In this document: one piece after another, positions 48,545 through 61,009 of the stretch | Layout: every line of letters begins with the position of its first letter | Position numbering within the stretch: position 1 is the first letter of the stretch | Assembly (NCBI GenBank): GCA_018389105.1 | Contig: JACATO010000643.1 | Coordinates: 802,501 to 866,500 of the forward strand | Reading direction: 5' to 3' | Length of the DNA stretch: 64,000 nt | Origin: Nautilus pompilius | Lineage: Eukaryota; Mollusca; Cephalopoda; Nautilida; Nautilidae | Program-made: the position numbers and the translations under genes | The notes under the pieces: model-generated | Seen by the model: only the letters and a program-made list of their open reading frames with translations | What the model was told of the DNA's origin: nothing | Databases searched by the model: none

Positions 48545-48945
48545 CACTACTGGTACCTCAAGGGCACTTGTCCATTAGTTTTTAAATCTGGAGACATATC
48601 AGGTCATGGAAAAAGCTCGGTGTCTGACCAGTATTGGCAGTGTCAGGGGCTGTGCTACTCACACCCCTGGTCCATTAGCCAAAATAAAATTCTGTTTTTG
48701 ACACCTGGTCCACCTTATGGTATATTATGACACTCCCACAACCAAAATTATTCCTTTCAATAAATTTCTCCAGAACCATAGGCTTAATGGGATGGAAATT
48801 AATTATTCTTGATGAAAAGTAACTTTGGAATAACTTAGCACAAGTTGGGTCATCTTTGCACAAACTGGAGTGTTTTCCTAAAGCTAGACAGAGATTCGAA
48901 TATCTGGTCATTTTGTATGACAGCTAAGCTTTCATTAATATAAAC
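48545..48945 (-). mobile_element. Possible second tRNA-derived SINE family
   Basis: On the minus strand CTTAGCTGTCATACAAAATG and ATATTCGAATCTCTGTC look like A and B boxes. The body (about 48590-48880) differs from the main SINE family. No second copy was found in the window, so this is tentative. Confidence 0.35.
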
Positions 48946-51348
48946 TCTTAACATTGGCTCCTCCCTTAAAAGCAAAAATAACACAGTAGCTAAACTTTAC
49001 TTGAGGTTCTCCTCGCTGTCTGAGATCAGTAGTACCAAGCAGATCCTAGCTAGAGCTTAAAAACCAGCTTGGATCCAATAACATAATTTGCTTATTAGAT
49101 GAAGGACTGTAGTGAAATACCAGTAATGAAAAGAGTAAAGAATTGCTAATTTATTTATTTATAATCATTTAATGCAACCCCAAAGTCTATGCAGTTTTAA
49201 CATAGATTCCTGATAATGCATCATTCATTTTCTGTGCTGACATTAACAAACAGATTATGGAATGCACATAAAAAATAAATATTTTTATATGAATATTATT
49301 ACACAGACAAGCATCTTGTTTAATCTCAGCTTTTTAGAAATGAGAATTGTGATGTCAGAACCCATATAACTCCATACATGACATTTTCTCATATAACATG
49401 ACAAAACTATTTAGCAGTATGCAAAACTATGATGTAGGCAAAATTGTTTGTAGTTGTTGTCTTGACAGGAAGGCTGTGACATCTTGTGTACAAATACGAA
49501 AAGTATCAGAAGTTTAAATTTACTGGAACTTTTCTGAAATTAATGGTAAGAGAAGTTATTATGACGTCATGCCATTGATATGGTTTTCTCTAGAATGCAA
49601 TCTACATAGCTAATTTTATTTCTGCAGACAGATTTTCTGTCTTCAGGAATTATAGTTTATGCAAGATTCAGGTTGTTTGTTTTAAATGTTTTTACTCTTG
49701 TGTGCAGTTTATTATTGAGATCAAACAGGAATAATTTGAAATGTATTTCTTTTTTAAAAGGTTCCTGTCTGATGATCTGCAACATTTAAATAATGAAATT
49801 TTTCCAGTTTTTCTCTGATGAAAAGTCTTTAAAATGAGAACATGACTCTTGTGCATTTCTGAAATGTGAAAATCAAGATCTACATTGCTAGCACAATCTC
49901 CATTAGGTAGTTCTTCATTGATCTTTAAACATTAGAACTATCACCAACTATGTCAACTTCCACTGTGTTTGAACAGATGTCAAAAATACCTGCCCACTAA
50001 AAGGGTACTGCTGATGATAGAGAATTGTCTTTGAGTATGGCTGTACAGGTAGCAGCTCTGTTCAGTTATGTGTGAAAGGGAGTCTGCTCCTAAATAAATA
50101 GCTCCAGTTTTGTTTGTCTTTGGGTAATTAATCACAGAGAAGGTGAATGAGGGGTCTATGAGTATCTGCTTATGTGCTTATCCTAGAAACTCTGGATTCT
50201 GCATACCTCAGTTTTTAACAGTTTATGTGCAGATGCAATGCCATTCACTTGTCTGAAAACAAGCAACAATGGTACTGCTTCCATGAAAAGGTAGCTTATT
50301 TGTTAAGTTTATAAATATTACTGATTTTTTTAGACCTACCACCAGTGGAATCTGGTTATGTATTTTAAAAAATTTTCTTGAATGGAGATAATTAAACACA
50401 CTGACCTTTCAAGATCTTTTTAGGTTTCAGGAATACTCTGGCTATCATATTTGGCATGTTTCTTAATTACTCTCTTAAGCATCAGCTGTTCACCCACATC
50501 ATCAGTTGGCTGGTAAATTGCATGGTATCACAAGCAATGGAAATAGCCATGCATGCCATCCAAAGAAAAGAATCTACTGGAGAAATTTTAGTAGAGAGGA
50601 AGGTGAGAGAGTTAGTTCAGAAGAGCAAAGGGAAATCCCATAGCTGGGTAGGCACAAAACAGTCCAGACTCATCAGTTAAAAATTCATCTTGCCATTAAC
50701 TATGTTCCATGTTTGGTTCTTTAGGAAAGTCATTATAGATGAATTTTTGTCCTATATGTAAACCAAATAAGCAGCAGGCAAAGAATTAAGAACAAATTGT
50801 AAAAAAAAATATATTAAAATTTGAAGATAACAAACTTCAAAGTTATAACTTAAAATTTAGCTGAAGATAAAACAAAAAATAGTATGGCCATAATTGATAT
50901 CTATTGATTTTTAATTTCAATTTTTGAATCTCTTAGAAATTTACATTGTAATTTATTTTGCAAAATTGTATTTACATAGTCATTATCTGAGGTAAGTCAA
51001 ACAGACTTGCACAAGAGAGAATATACATTTATACAGTATTGCCTTTTGTTTTGTTTTTTTTAATATAAAATTTTTCCATACTAAATGTGCTTGATTGCCT
51101 CCCTTCTTAAAAATTGAAACAAAAACTCAGATTGTTATAAAATATCTATGAATTTTTATTTTTATTATAGAGGAATAACTATTTTAATGTAGATATGGTG
51201 CTTTGACAGTTTTGATTTCATGTTTGTACAGTTGGATTGCTAGGGCTCCATTTTATGGTTGATTGACTCACAGAGAGACTTATGCAAACACCATCTGTTC
51301 ACTGAGTAGGCTTTACAGAATCCATATTTCATTACCTGTTTTAACCTT

Positions 51349-51590
51349 CTGTATATCACCTGAGATGCATTTGCACCCTACTACTCTTCAAATCTGTATT
51401 ATGCAGCACTGGTTGAGCCATAGATGCTATGACACACAGTGCTATCCTCATTTATATATTAAACCTTTGGAACAAAACATCTGTATGTTGCTCCCACTCA
51501 ATGATTTTTGCATTATGGAGCATGTTGACTAAATATTTTTCCAGTTCAATGCAAATACTAATTAGTGCTTTTACACTGGAATGCAAATCA
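51349..51590 (+). repeat. Interspersed repeat shared with 41350-41590, copy 2
   Basis: Contains AATCTGTATTATGCAGCACT, GGTTGAGCCATA, GTTGCTCCCACTCAATG, CATGTTGACTAAATATTTTT and AATACTAATTAGTGC in the same order as copy 1. The AT microsatellite is short here. Confidence 0.7.
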
Positions 51591-52139
51591 GGTGATATAA
51601 TTAAGGTGAAAATTGTGTTATATACAAAGGGTAAAATTAGTGAAGATGAGGTTAAGCTACCTCAACAGTTTCACAAGACCATATAGATCATAGGGTAGTT
51701 AGTTTTTTTCCAGACAACTGAATGGTAAAATTATACTTGATTTATCACTCCTAAAATAACAGTTACTTAACATAACAGAATTTAAAAAAAAAAAAAAAAA
51801 ATCTAGAATGAACTAGATATTCAGAATATCTAAAACCTGTTACTAAATGAACATTCTAATTTTGTTTCTGTATTTTTCCCACCTCAGCTTTTGTGGTTTT
51901 GTTTTAAGATCCAAGGGAAGGGACTAGATTCTAATAAATAATCAACAAACATGTTTAGTTTACTGGATAGTTACATTGTAGCCACATTGTATTGTACATT
52001 CTAGCCATGGTTTCATGAAAATAAAAAGACTAAAAAATATTTAACTGAAGTGTATGCATTTAGAATACTTAAGAGATTTACTTTTTGTTCTCATGACTAA
52101 ATGGATGAAAATTACATGAGGAAATACACTGCATGGTGA

Positions 52140-52790
52140 ACTACTTTGTATCAGTTGTTTTCTGCTACCTCTCTTTACTTTGTCACTGCCAAAAAAGTAA
52201 GATTCCAATTCCTTTTTGAGAAATTTCTTGTTGCTTTTTCCACTGTGTGTAGATAAGTTATGCCCACTTCATTGAACTTTTGTAGTGTTTTTGGCCAGTT
52301 TGATTTGGGGAGGTGTACTCTTCCAAGATAACTGGAGCACACCTGGCACAGCATGCAGTTTTTCAGTGACCTTTCCAAACACTGAAACTTTTCTTTGTGG
52401 TGAAGACTTTTTAATACAGTGGATTGGATCAATATATTCTATTGTTGCCACTAAAATTTATAGTCAGCAGCATTGTCTTTATGATAATTTAGTTTTTTGT
52501 GTAACATCCAAAAGTTTTATTTCTTCCAATAATATTGGTCGTACATATTTTACACTCTTGTATCACACTCATAACTTACTGCCTGCCATTCAGTTAATTC
52601 AACATGTAAAAACAGAAAAGTTTCCAAGAGTCGGCTGCAGGCTTTCATGTGTGATTATTTCCCATTATTTGGATTATCTCCCTTTAGATCATGTGGTTTC
52701 AATTCAGCTTGGTCTCTTTTATGATGGAAAACGTAATGGGGCATTTTTGTGGAACTGGGCCAGTTTCCATCAGAGTTAATTTTTAAATCA
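52140..52790. other. Unassigned region with 164-codon open frame
   Basis: The plus strand is open from 52285 to 52779, the longest open frame in the window, ending KRNGAFLWNWASFHQS. The minus strand has frames of 85 and 60 codons. Composition is richer in GC than its neighbours and the flanks lack splice support. It may be the interior of an old transposon or a decayed gene. No family motif was recognised. Confidence 0.3.
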
Positions 52791-54165
52791 TTTTAAATAA
52801 AATAAATAAATGAAAACCATTGCATATGTAAAAACTATAATGAGACAACTGTATACTGTAAAATGCTAAGCAGGAAACAGTTGGGAACATGTGTAAAGCA
52901 TAGGAAAAGAGAAGTATATACACCAGACATTAAGCAAAAAGATTGTTGAAAATATGAAAAAAAAATTTTATGCTTGGACATATGTATAAAATATAAATTC
53001 CTTATATGAAAATATAGTAAACAAAAAACTGTGGATATATTGAATATATGAAAACACTGAACATACTAAATATCAACCTGTTGAATATAAAAGAATTTAA
53101 AGCAGTGGAACCTGTGAAAACGACAGGTAAAGAATTTTTTATTTTTAAAAAGAAAAAATTAATATTGAAGAGCATCGATCATTGGAAAAATAAAATTATA
53201 CAAACATGTAGAAATCAGCTTTGGCATAGTGAACATGATTTTAATTATCTTGTCTCTTCGAAAATCTTTTGTAGATGCCTCCATCACAAAGTAGCCTGCT
53301 GGCCATAATGTCAGGAAAAACAATTCTTATGTGAACATTTAATCTTTCTTTGATGTTTTTCCAAGTAATGGGTGATGCTTGTGTTTTTATTTTTTTCTAA
53401 AAATATTTTGTGGTTTATTAAAGAATTCCTCTCAGTCCAGAATATGTTTTGCTTGGTGCTGATTGGCTCGATAGTTACACTATTGAGAATAGCTATAAAT
53501 CACAGGTTTTGTTACTGGCATATTTGGCATCAGATCAGGCATTCTCTTGGCAAAATGTCTTGCTGTGGAGGATAGTTGAGGAACTGCCTCAAGCAGTTGA
53601 TAGGATGATGGTGGTGATAATGGCTACTGGCTGTGTGAAAGGAACCAGTTCTGTTTTTTTGTTAGATAATAGACTATTGTTATAGTTACTGAATCTTTTG
53701 TTCTTATTATAGCTTTGTGTGGGGGGATATATTTATTTAAAGTATATTCTTTTTATATGCATCACAACATATGAATTAAAATCTATTAAAATTCCTAATA
53801 AATTTTAATTAATTATTACCCTTTTAATATGGTTTTTTAACATTTCAGAAATCTAAAACCTATGAAATTCAACATTTCTTATATTGCTCCTCAAATTCTT
53901 TAACCTAAGAATTTAGCATTTCTTATGTTGTTCTACAAATTCTCTCACCTGGAAATTTAGCATTTCTTATAATGCCATCAGGGATGGGTATTGAAATCAT
54001 ACTTATTTAATATTTAAATGAAATTGGTATTCTTCAGCTGTTTTGGAATAAAAATTGGTTTTTAGATAAATTTAAAAATCAAAAATCATGTATTAATATT
54101 ATTTTCAATACATACAGAAAAGTTGTATGATTTATAGTTTCATTCATGCCATGTGGCCTAAACTT

Positions 54166-54230
54166 TATTCAGAAATTCAAAAGTTAACACACCTGTTTGC
54201 ATTTGAATATGTCTAATGTATTGAGAAATT
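54166..54230 (+). repeat. Possible CCAGCCAGG-type repeat, highly diverged
   Basis: CACCTGTTTGCATTTGAATA, then TGTCTAATGTATTGAGAAAT match the last part of the family. The first half is not recognisable. Confidence 0.3.
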
Positions 54231-54802
54231 TATGTCTCCCATATTGTTATAACTTGCAAAATTTTCTTTTCTATATTTCTTTCTGTACTTTATTATTCCT
54301 GCAGTGAAGATAGGTATTAAGAACAAACCACTGCTTATGAATACTTTTCAATTAAGGGGCTTTGTGTCAGTCAAAAGAGTTTTGAAGGAAACAATCATAT
54401 TATAATGGTGGAAACCGATGAAAATGTTCCATTCTTAACTGTGTCAGCTGGCGTATATTATGCTTACTGCTCCACTGACACAAGTTAGTATTGAATGTTT
54501 GTTCTCAGCATTCTCTGCAAAATAAAATGTCTTCTGAAACACCTTAAAATATTTTTAATTGTAAGATGCAGTGTTCAGCTTCAGCAATTTTTAAAAAAAT
54601 ATTTAGGTCCATCTTTAATTATTATTTTGTATTGTTATAACCAATTGGCAAATAAATAACAATCTGTATTGGTTTTATTTTCTCCTTTTTATTAGTAATT
54701 TTAAGTAGCAACATATATTTTCAAAAACTTAGGTGCTGCATCAGTGACAGAATAGGCTCATTCACTTTGCAGTAAATATGAACCCAAGTATTCATTGTGT
54801 AC

Positions 54803-54822
54803 TATAATAATAATAATAATAA
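54803..54822. repeat. (TAA)n microsatellite
   Basis: About six TAA units, followed by a complex stretch to about 55125 with a B-box-like sequence on the minus strand (GTTTGATTGC), which may be an old SINE. Confidence 0.85.
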
Positions 54823-56164
54823 TTTTGGTCTTTCATTACCAAAGATGACCAGTTATATTGCATAAGAACATGTGAGTGTGTAAATTTGTTTATAGTGTAG
54901 GAGCTGTTTCATGCACAGCAACCACTCTTAAGTAGCAAGTAGTGTAACCTGGTATCAAGGAATATCCATGAAAATCAGACAACTTATCATCCATTATGGC
55001 AAAGCCATTACTCTGGAAAGTGATCTTCCAATTGGTTAACAACAGTATCTACTTACTGCTAGGTAAACAGAGGTATTAAGAGTAAGGAAAGTAACCTAGG
55101 CTAGCAATCAAACATTGACAAATTACACAAGATAGATAGTAGCTTTTTCTGGAGGATTTTGTATAATCGTTTCCAAAATCATTGACATCTTTTGGTGTAT
55201 TGAAAATCAGAATTGTGCAGATACTGTATTGGAATAAAAGAATTGGCATGAAATTATAATAGTATTAATATAAGAATATCACATTTAAAAAAAAAAAAAA
55301 TCAGTTTTCATCCCTGATTATTATGCAAATTCTCTCAACTGAGAATTTAGCACATGGTTTTTTTTCAACAATTTTCTCTTTCTTTTTGATGTTTCTTGTG
55401 CATTCAACTGGACCAATTGCTTGGTCAGCCATTTCTGAATCAAAACGCGTGCTGACCACTCGGCATGGCTGTAGGTGTTGTTTTAACAAGCTCTCGTGTT
55501 AAACACATAAAGGCCAAAATCAGCTGCAGCATCTTATGATGACCAACCATCACTGCTTTAAAAAAGTAACATTTAAAAAAAAAGAAAAGAAAAATGTTTT
55601 GGCCATATGCTTAAGCATAAAACATATTTCCAACTAAAATAACAAATTGAAAAAGGAAATATTTTACCAAATTCCGTAGGGAGAGAGAGAGTGAATGCAC
55701 TTGACCTGCATAACTAATTTTGATTCAAGTGTTTCTGATGGTCACTTTTAATGAGATTTTTAAAAAGAAAAAATTGATATTTTAAAATCTATTAAAGAAG
55801 AATAATTAAAACATTAAATGCATCAATTGTAAATTAATTGGCTTTAGATGTGAATGATTTCCTAGGCCAGTGAGATGTATATTTTTAATTTTTGATTTTG
55901 TTTTTCTTTTTAAGGTTTTTGTACACTCCCTAACCTGTTATGCTGTATGTTAGATTTTTTCTTAGTGATATTTTAAACAGTAACTGCTGGTAAATGTTGT
56001 AAACATAAGCTGCCTTTGCGTGCCCATTGTAATCTAGAAATGAATAATTACCCAAAGAAACTTTAGTCCTTTCATTAGTTTATCTACATCTTAAATAACC
56101 TCTGCAGTTATGGAGTTTGTATAAAAGAATATTGAAATATTAGAAAAGATTTGAGCATTCAGAA

Positions 56165-56310
56165 TCTAGATGGAACCTCATCCTTATTGATTGACTGTCA
56201 TGAAGACCACTTTTAACACAAAGGTAAATATGAAAGACAGTAAATCCTTTGGTTCCTTTATGTCAGTAATTTTTTAGTAAAGATGAATTTCCATCTAGTG
56301 AGAAGGAACC
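56165..56310. repeat. Possible MITE of the TAAAGAACCAAA family
   Basis: Left AGATGGAACCTCATCCTTAT and right GTAAAGATGAATTTCCATCT are inverted and similar. An internal CCTTTGGTTCCTTTATG resembles the arms of the MITE at 8873. The ends are not exact. Confidence 0.4.
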
Positions 56311-57856
56311 AGGGTTTCTAGTCTGCTTTACCACCCCTGAATTTTGGTATAGTAGCTGCTCCTTTGTCTGGTTTTCATTGGCAAAGGTTTGGGTGCACAT
56401 CAAGGCCTTGTAAAAATGTGGCAATAGTATATAGAAACAGAACCTAGGCTGGCTTTAACCCCTTTGCACTGAGACTTTGGTGCTGGAAGGGATTATGGAT
56501 ACACACAGAATGTGCATAAAAGATATCTATTAATAAATCAATGTTAGATGTTTGAGATATCTGATAGAGGCTTTGGTCAAAGTTTCAACTTGGTTTGTTA
56601 CAAGGAAAAAATGAGCAAACCTGCTAAGAGAATTCTAGCTGAATAGATTGCCATGGATACTTTGATTCATTTACAAATTCAAACTAGTTCTTTTTTCTTT
56701 GGGGGATCTTAAGCCTTAGTGAAAGGCTTCCTAACCCCACCAACCAGCTTCCCTAAAACTGTATGTATGTACCAGGACTATGTTGACAGCTACAGTAACA
56801 ATGTATTTGGTTACAATATATGCTGTTGCTGTTATCTACTATTAATGTCACAAGTAGATTCTTTTAAAGAGTCATATGACTGAACTTTTGTGACTCTCTA
56901 ATTGTATGGTTACTGGTCAAAGTTGTAACTGAAAGAAAACCTTTTAACCCCTTTAAGATGGCTTGTGAATTTCTATTTTAACCATTTTAACTCATTTAGC
57001 CAAGATAAATGAAGTGTGCCAGAAGCCAAGTCCTGACTACATATGCAGTGTTTACATCATGCTGGATCTTGGCCACAGCTCATCACAATATTGTAAAATC
57101 AGTCAGTCATGGCTTCTTTATGTTTGGTTATATTGTGCAGTGCATGGTTTTAGCCAATTAAATGGTGGATTTTCATTTTCATTGACTAAAATTTTTCCAC
57201 TGGTTACCACTGTATGATATTAAACAAATGCCAGCAAGTATTCTTAAATGCCCACCTCGATCAGTAAATAACAAACTTAGTCCAGCAAGTAGATGCTTTA
57301 GGGCCTACAGCCAAAATAACCAACAGGGCTGAATGTGCTGAACAATGTTTTTGATTCAATATTACATTTTAGTAGATTATCTTTTTATAAGCAGCTTTAG
57401 TAGTTGAAGAGTTAATATTCAGAACTATTTAGTCAAGATTAAAATAATATTCATATTAACAATGTAATCAAAGAAAAAAATAAGAATAAGTTTTAGTATT
57501 TAAAAATAAAATACCTGAGCTGGTTATTTTAGCAAATGAAAACTAAAACAAAAGAAATACATAAATAATTATACTCAGATTTTAAAATTGTTTTTGAATT
57601 TTCTTCATTTTCTATTTACGTAAAAAGTATAAATAGGTTAGTCTTCACATGGTAGAGTTTTCTGTAGCCCCTCTTTTATTTTTCTTCTTGGACAATTCAT
57701 AGTGATTTATACTGAGATGATACATCTATTTAGATGACAAGCTTCAGTACTTAATAAGGCAAAGATATTTTGGTTTTAGTCTGTGATAGTGATTCGCACC
57801 TCGTGCATTCTAGAGTTATCTTTCTTGACTGTATTGTTGTCTCTTCTCCGTTGCAG

Positions 57857-57910
57857 ATGTACATCTTTTATCGCGAACAAGAAGACCACGAACAAAAAGC
57901 TTAGACTCAT
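57857..57910 (+). CDS. ERG-type K+ channel, exon C: short basic linker exon
   Basis: This 54 bp exon lies between acceptor CTCTTCTCCGTTGCAG and donor GTGAGT. Joined to exon B in phase 1 it reads DVHLLSRTRRPRTKSLDS. It is rich in Arg/Lys and Ser, like the ARTRSRESC part of the human ERG linker before the membrane core. RTKS is a basophilic kinase-type site. The length is a multiple of three and both borders are phase 1, so it could be an optional cassette. The call rests on splice signals, phase agreement and position in the gene; the peptide alone is too short to prove homology. The following exon was not found before the window ends. Confidence 0.82.
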
Positions 57911-58379
57911 GTGAGTAAACTGCCGCCGCCAAATCAGTCAGCAACTCTAACTATTTCTCCTTTTTAAAGATTTTTGCCATTTTGCTCATTTGTATTGAGA
58001 TTATTTTTTTCTTAATCCAGACATTAAACTAAAACACCTGACTAACAATCCCTCAGCAGCAGCTACTAACCATGTTCAATAGCTCAGGTTGTTTTGTTTT
58101 TGTTTTGTTCCACGATTTGTTTCCCTGCTTGGATTGGGCATCAGTTCTCTCCTTTGTACTGTCTGGATTCCTAGTGCCCGCCTGCTCTGAGGATTTCCTG
58201 CCTCTGTGTTTGACAAAATAATAATCCATTGACAGACAATTTTCCTGGTAAAAAGTTTATATAAATTGTGAATTCTGGTTAGACGAAAAATCACCTCTAA
58301 CTTGCTTTTATTTTCATTAAAAAAATTACATTTTGAAATATGAGAAAACATTCTTATTGATTGGCATTCTCAGCTGCAT

Positions 58380-58880
58380 CTGAATATCTCTCTCTCTCAT
58401 TATTCTCATTCTTAATTTTTTATTCCTTATTATTTTTTTACATTTTTTCTTATCATATCTCTTTTTTCCATGAATCATTTGTTGTATAAATATCATCTTA
58501 TTAATTATTTTTTATTTTGTAATTAATTTTTTTTTTAAATGTTTCTTTTAATCATATTTTCTATTTATTATTTGTATTTTTACCTATTATTCACATTTAC
58601 TTTACATTTTTCTCTTATTCATTTATTTTCAACATCTTTTATTATTTACATTCTTGATCATTAATCTTTCTCTTCCTTTTTAAACTTATGGAATTTACAC
58701 ACACTTAATCCATATTTTTAATTTCCTACAATCACTAAATCTGTTTTCCTTTTTTTATTCTCTTCTCTCTCTCTCTCTTCTCTCTCTCTCTCCTCTCTCT
58801 CTCCTCTCTCCTCTCTTCTCTCTCCTCTCTCTCTCCTCTCTCTCTCTCCTCTCTCTCTCCTCTCTCCTCTCTCTCTCTCT

Positions 58881-58911
<31 letters not shown>

Positions 58912-58918
58912 GTTCCTA
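58380..58918. repeat. G-poor stretch with 153 bp pyrimidine-only CT tract
   Basis: From about 58380 the plus strand has very few G residues for 500 bp. 58759-58911 consists only of C and T in CTCTCT and CCTCTCT units, followed by CGTTCCTAG. A long mirror-like pyrimidine tract can form triplex DNA, and before an AG it also resembles an overgrown splice acceptor. Confidence 0.92.
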
Positions 58919-61009
58919 GCATCAAACTATTTTTTTTTTTTAAAAGTCATCATAACAATCAATTTTTTGAAGGAAGAATCAACAACAAAAAAAAATGTTT
59001 TTAAATTTTATTTATTGCTCTGTGGATGTATTTTAATAATACCCTTTTTAACTTGATTGTTTTTGGCAGCTGAAGCATCAGTAAATGCTACCTTGTTAGT
59101 TTCATTTTACTTTTCTTTAACTGGCTTTGACTAGATGCTTTTATAAAAGCTTTCCACTATGAAAACAGCAGTTAGTTCTTACTTCAGGATATACATTACC
59201 GTTTAGCCACTATGCATGAAAACTAAAAATCATTCTATCCCCATGAAAAAGTAGTGCCCTTTCTGACATTGCAATCTATTACTGCTGTAAATTTGGTGGT
59301 ACTTTCCTCACTTAGACTTAAAGTTTTCTCCTAGGAGAACTTTTGACTTACAATTTCTGGGGTTTGGTTTTCTCTTCATTTTCTGCTGTATCTGTCATGG
59401 TTAAATTCTACAGAACAAAAACAGTAATCAGCATCTTTACACAGTTTTCACTTAATATTTACTGTTTTTCATATTTGTTATCATGTAAATGCCAAATGCA
59501 AATAGCCTTTTGGGTGTTTGGGCTGCCATTAAAGAACAGGTAAGAACTTATTGCTCCTCCATCAGTTATACTTTCAGTTTTACTTTGCATTTACCATTCT
59601 AAAGGTTAGCCATACAAAAATCAGATTTGTTATCAGCACAAAGTACCTCAAAGCTTTTGATTTAATCTTTTCCATGCATAAATGTTTTACCAACTGTGAC
59701 TCACTAATTAATCATTGCAAATTTTCTGTTGTAAAACACTAATAAACTGATCTTATTGTTTAATTCCTGGTTTTAAATTAATATATTGTTCAAGAATGTT
59801 TAGCATGAACAATGTTTGTGAAACAAATGGATATGTTTTAACTTCTCAATGTTGCCTAGCTGCTACTCTAGTCTGTAGCCAAATGTTATCAAATTTAGTT
59901 ACAGTCTTTGCACTCATCAATATATTTGAAATATCTATATCTAATTTTTTTTCAGATTTTTATATTTCTTTTATTTTCATTAATTTTCAAGAAAAGATTT
60001 AAAAACTAACTATTAGTAGCACACAGTTGTATTACTTTATAAATTCTGACCTTGGTAGAGAGTTAGGATTTTATAATTCAACTTTTTATTCTTTATTTGT
60101 TGATAAATCAAAAATCAGTTTTTAGATTTATTGAAATACCATATACTCTGATTTCTGTGCAGCCATTATTGGAACTAAACACAATTTGAAAATTGGTAGT
60201 GGATGATTATTATGGACAAAAAAAGTGAAAATCTGCTGTAAACTGAAAATGAAATCCAAACCTTCCTACAATCAACAAAAGTCATAACATCTCTAGATGA
60301 CAGTATGAGCCCAGTAACACTGAACATATGTGACAGACAGACAAACAACGTGGATCTAATGAAAGAATGAAAAAGACATGAAAACATTATATTAAAACAG
60401 TTGTATGCAATAGGCTGCCTTCTTTGCAGCTCCCAAAGCATATTTTAAGTAGGGCATACAATGTTTTGGTTAAAATAATAATATTATCAGAACAATGAAA
60501 TACAGTCCAGCAATCTTTGGACTTGACACACCAAGATTTGGAAAAATTGTAGATTTTTGGATACCTATAAACACTAGCTAACCAGTGTTCTCCAAAAGAG
60601 CTGGCAGGACACGTACATGTGTTCAAGCTTGAACCGCTAACTGTTTTTATTGATTTCCTAAAGTATTATTGTCCTCTTCTGGAATGATAATCCAGTTGAG
60701 CATGAAGATAATGTGATGATCACTTGTCTTATTTCTTTGTTTTCACCCAAACTATAATCACAGTTTCTTTGTCATTTGGCTATTCCTTTGTTGCATTTTG
60801 TTTTCACTGTGGTCACAGAACATTTAACAATCTAGCATTGTAGGATTTTATACGCAAGAGTGGCAGGAAAAATCTTGATACATTTTTGTAAAAAGAAAAT
60901 AAACATTGGAACAAGGATTGTTTTCATATTGGCATCATCAAAACAGAAAGAGAAAAATTGAGTCAGAAAATAGAATTTTAGATAAGGAATAGACTGAGAA
61001 GTATTTGTT

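Larger units (their letters stand above)
48346..57856 (+). other. ERG intron between exons B and C
   Basis: This 9.5 kb intron runs from GTAAGT to CCGTTGCAG. It holds the second copy of the repeat also seen in the previous intron (about 51349-51590), an unassigned open-frame region (52140-52790), a TAA microsatellite and possible old repeats. Nothing else is recognised in 48940-51340, 52800-54120, 55130-56160 or 56320-57850. Confidence 0.85.

Noticed and set aside
59068..59100. Possible next ERG exon after TTTTTGGCAG
   Set aside because: The reading from 59071 in the right phase (SEASVNATLL) has no GT donor at a suitable place and no similarity to the ERG linker.
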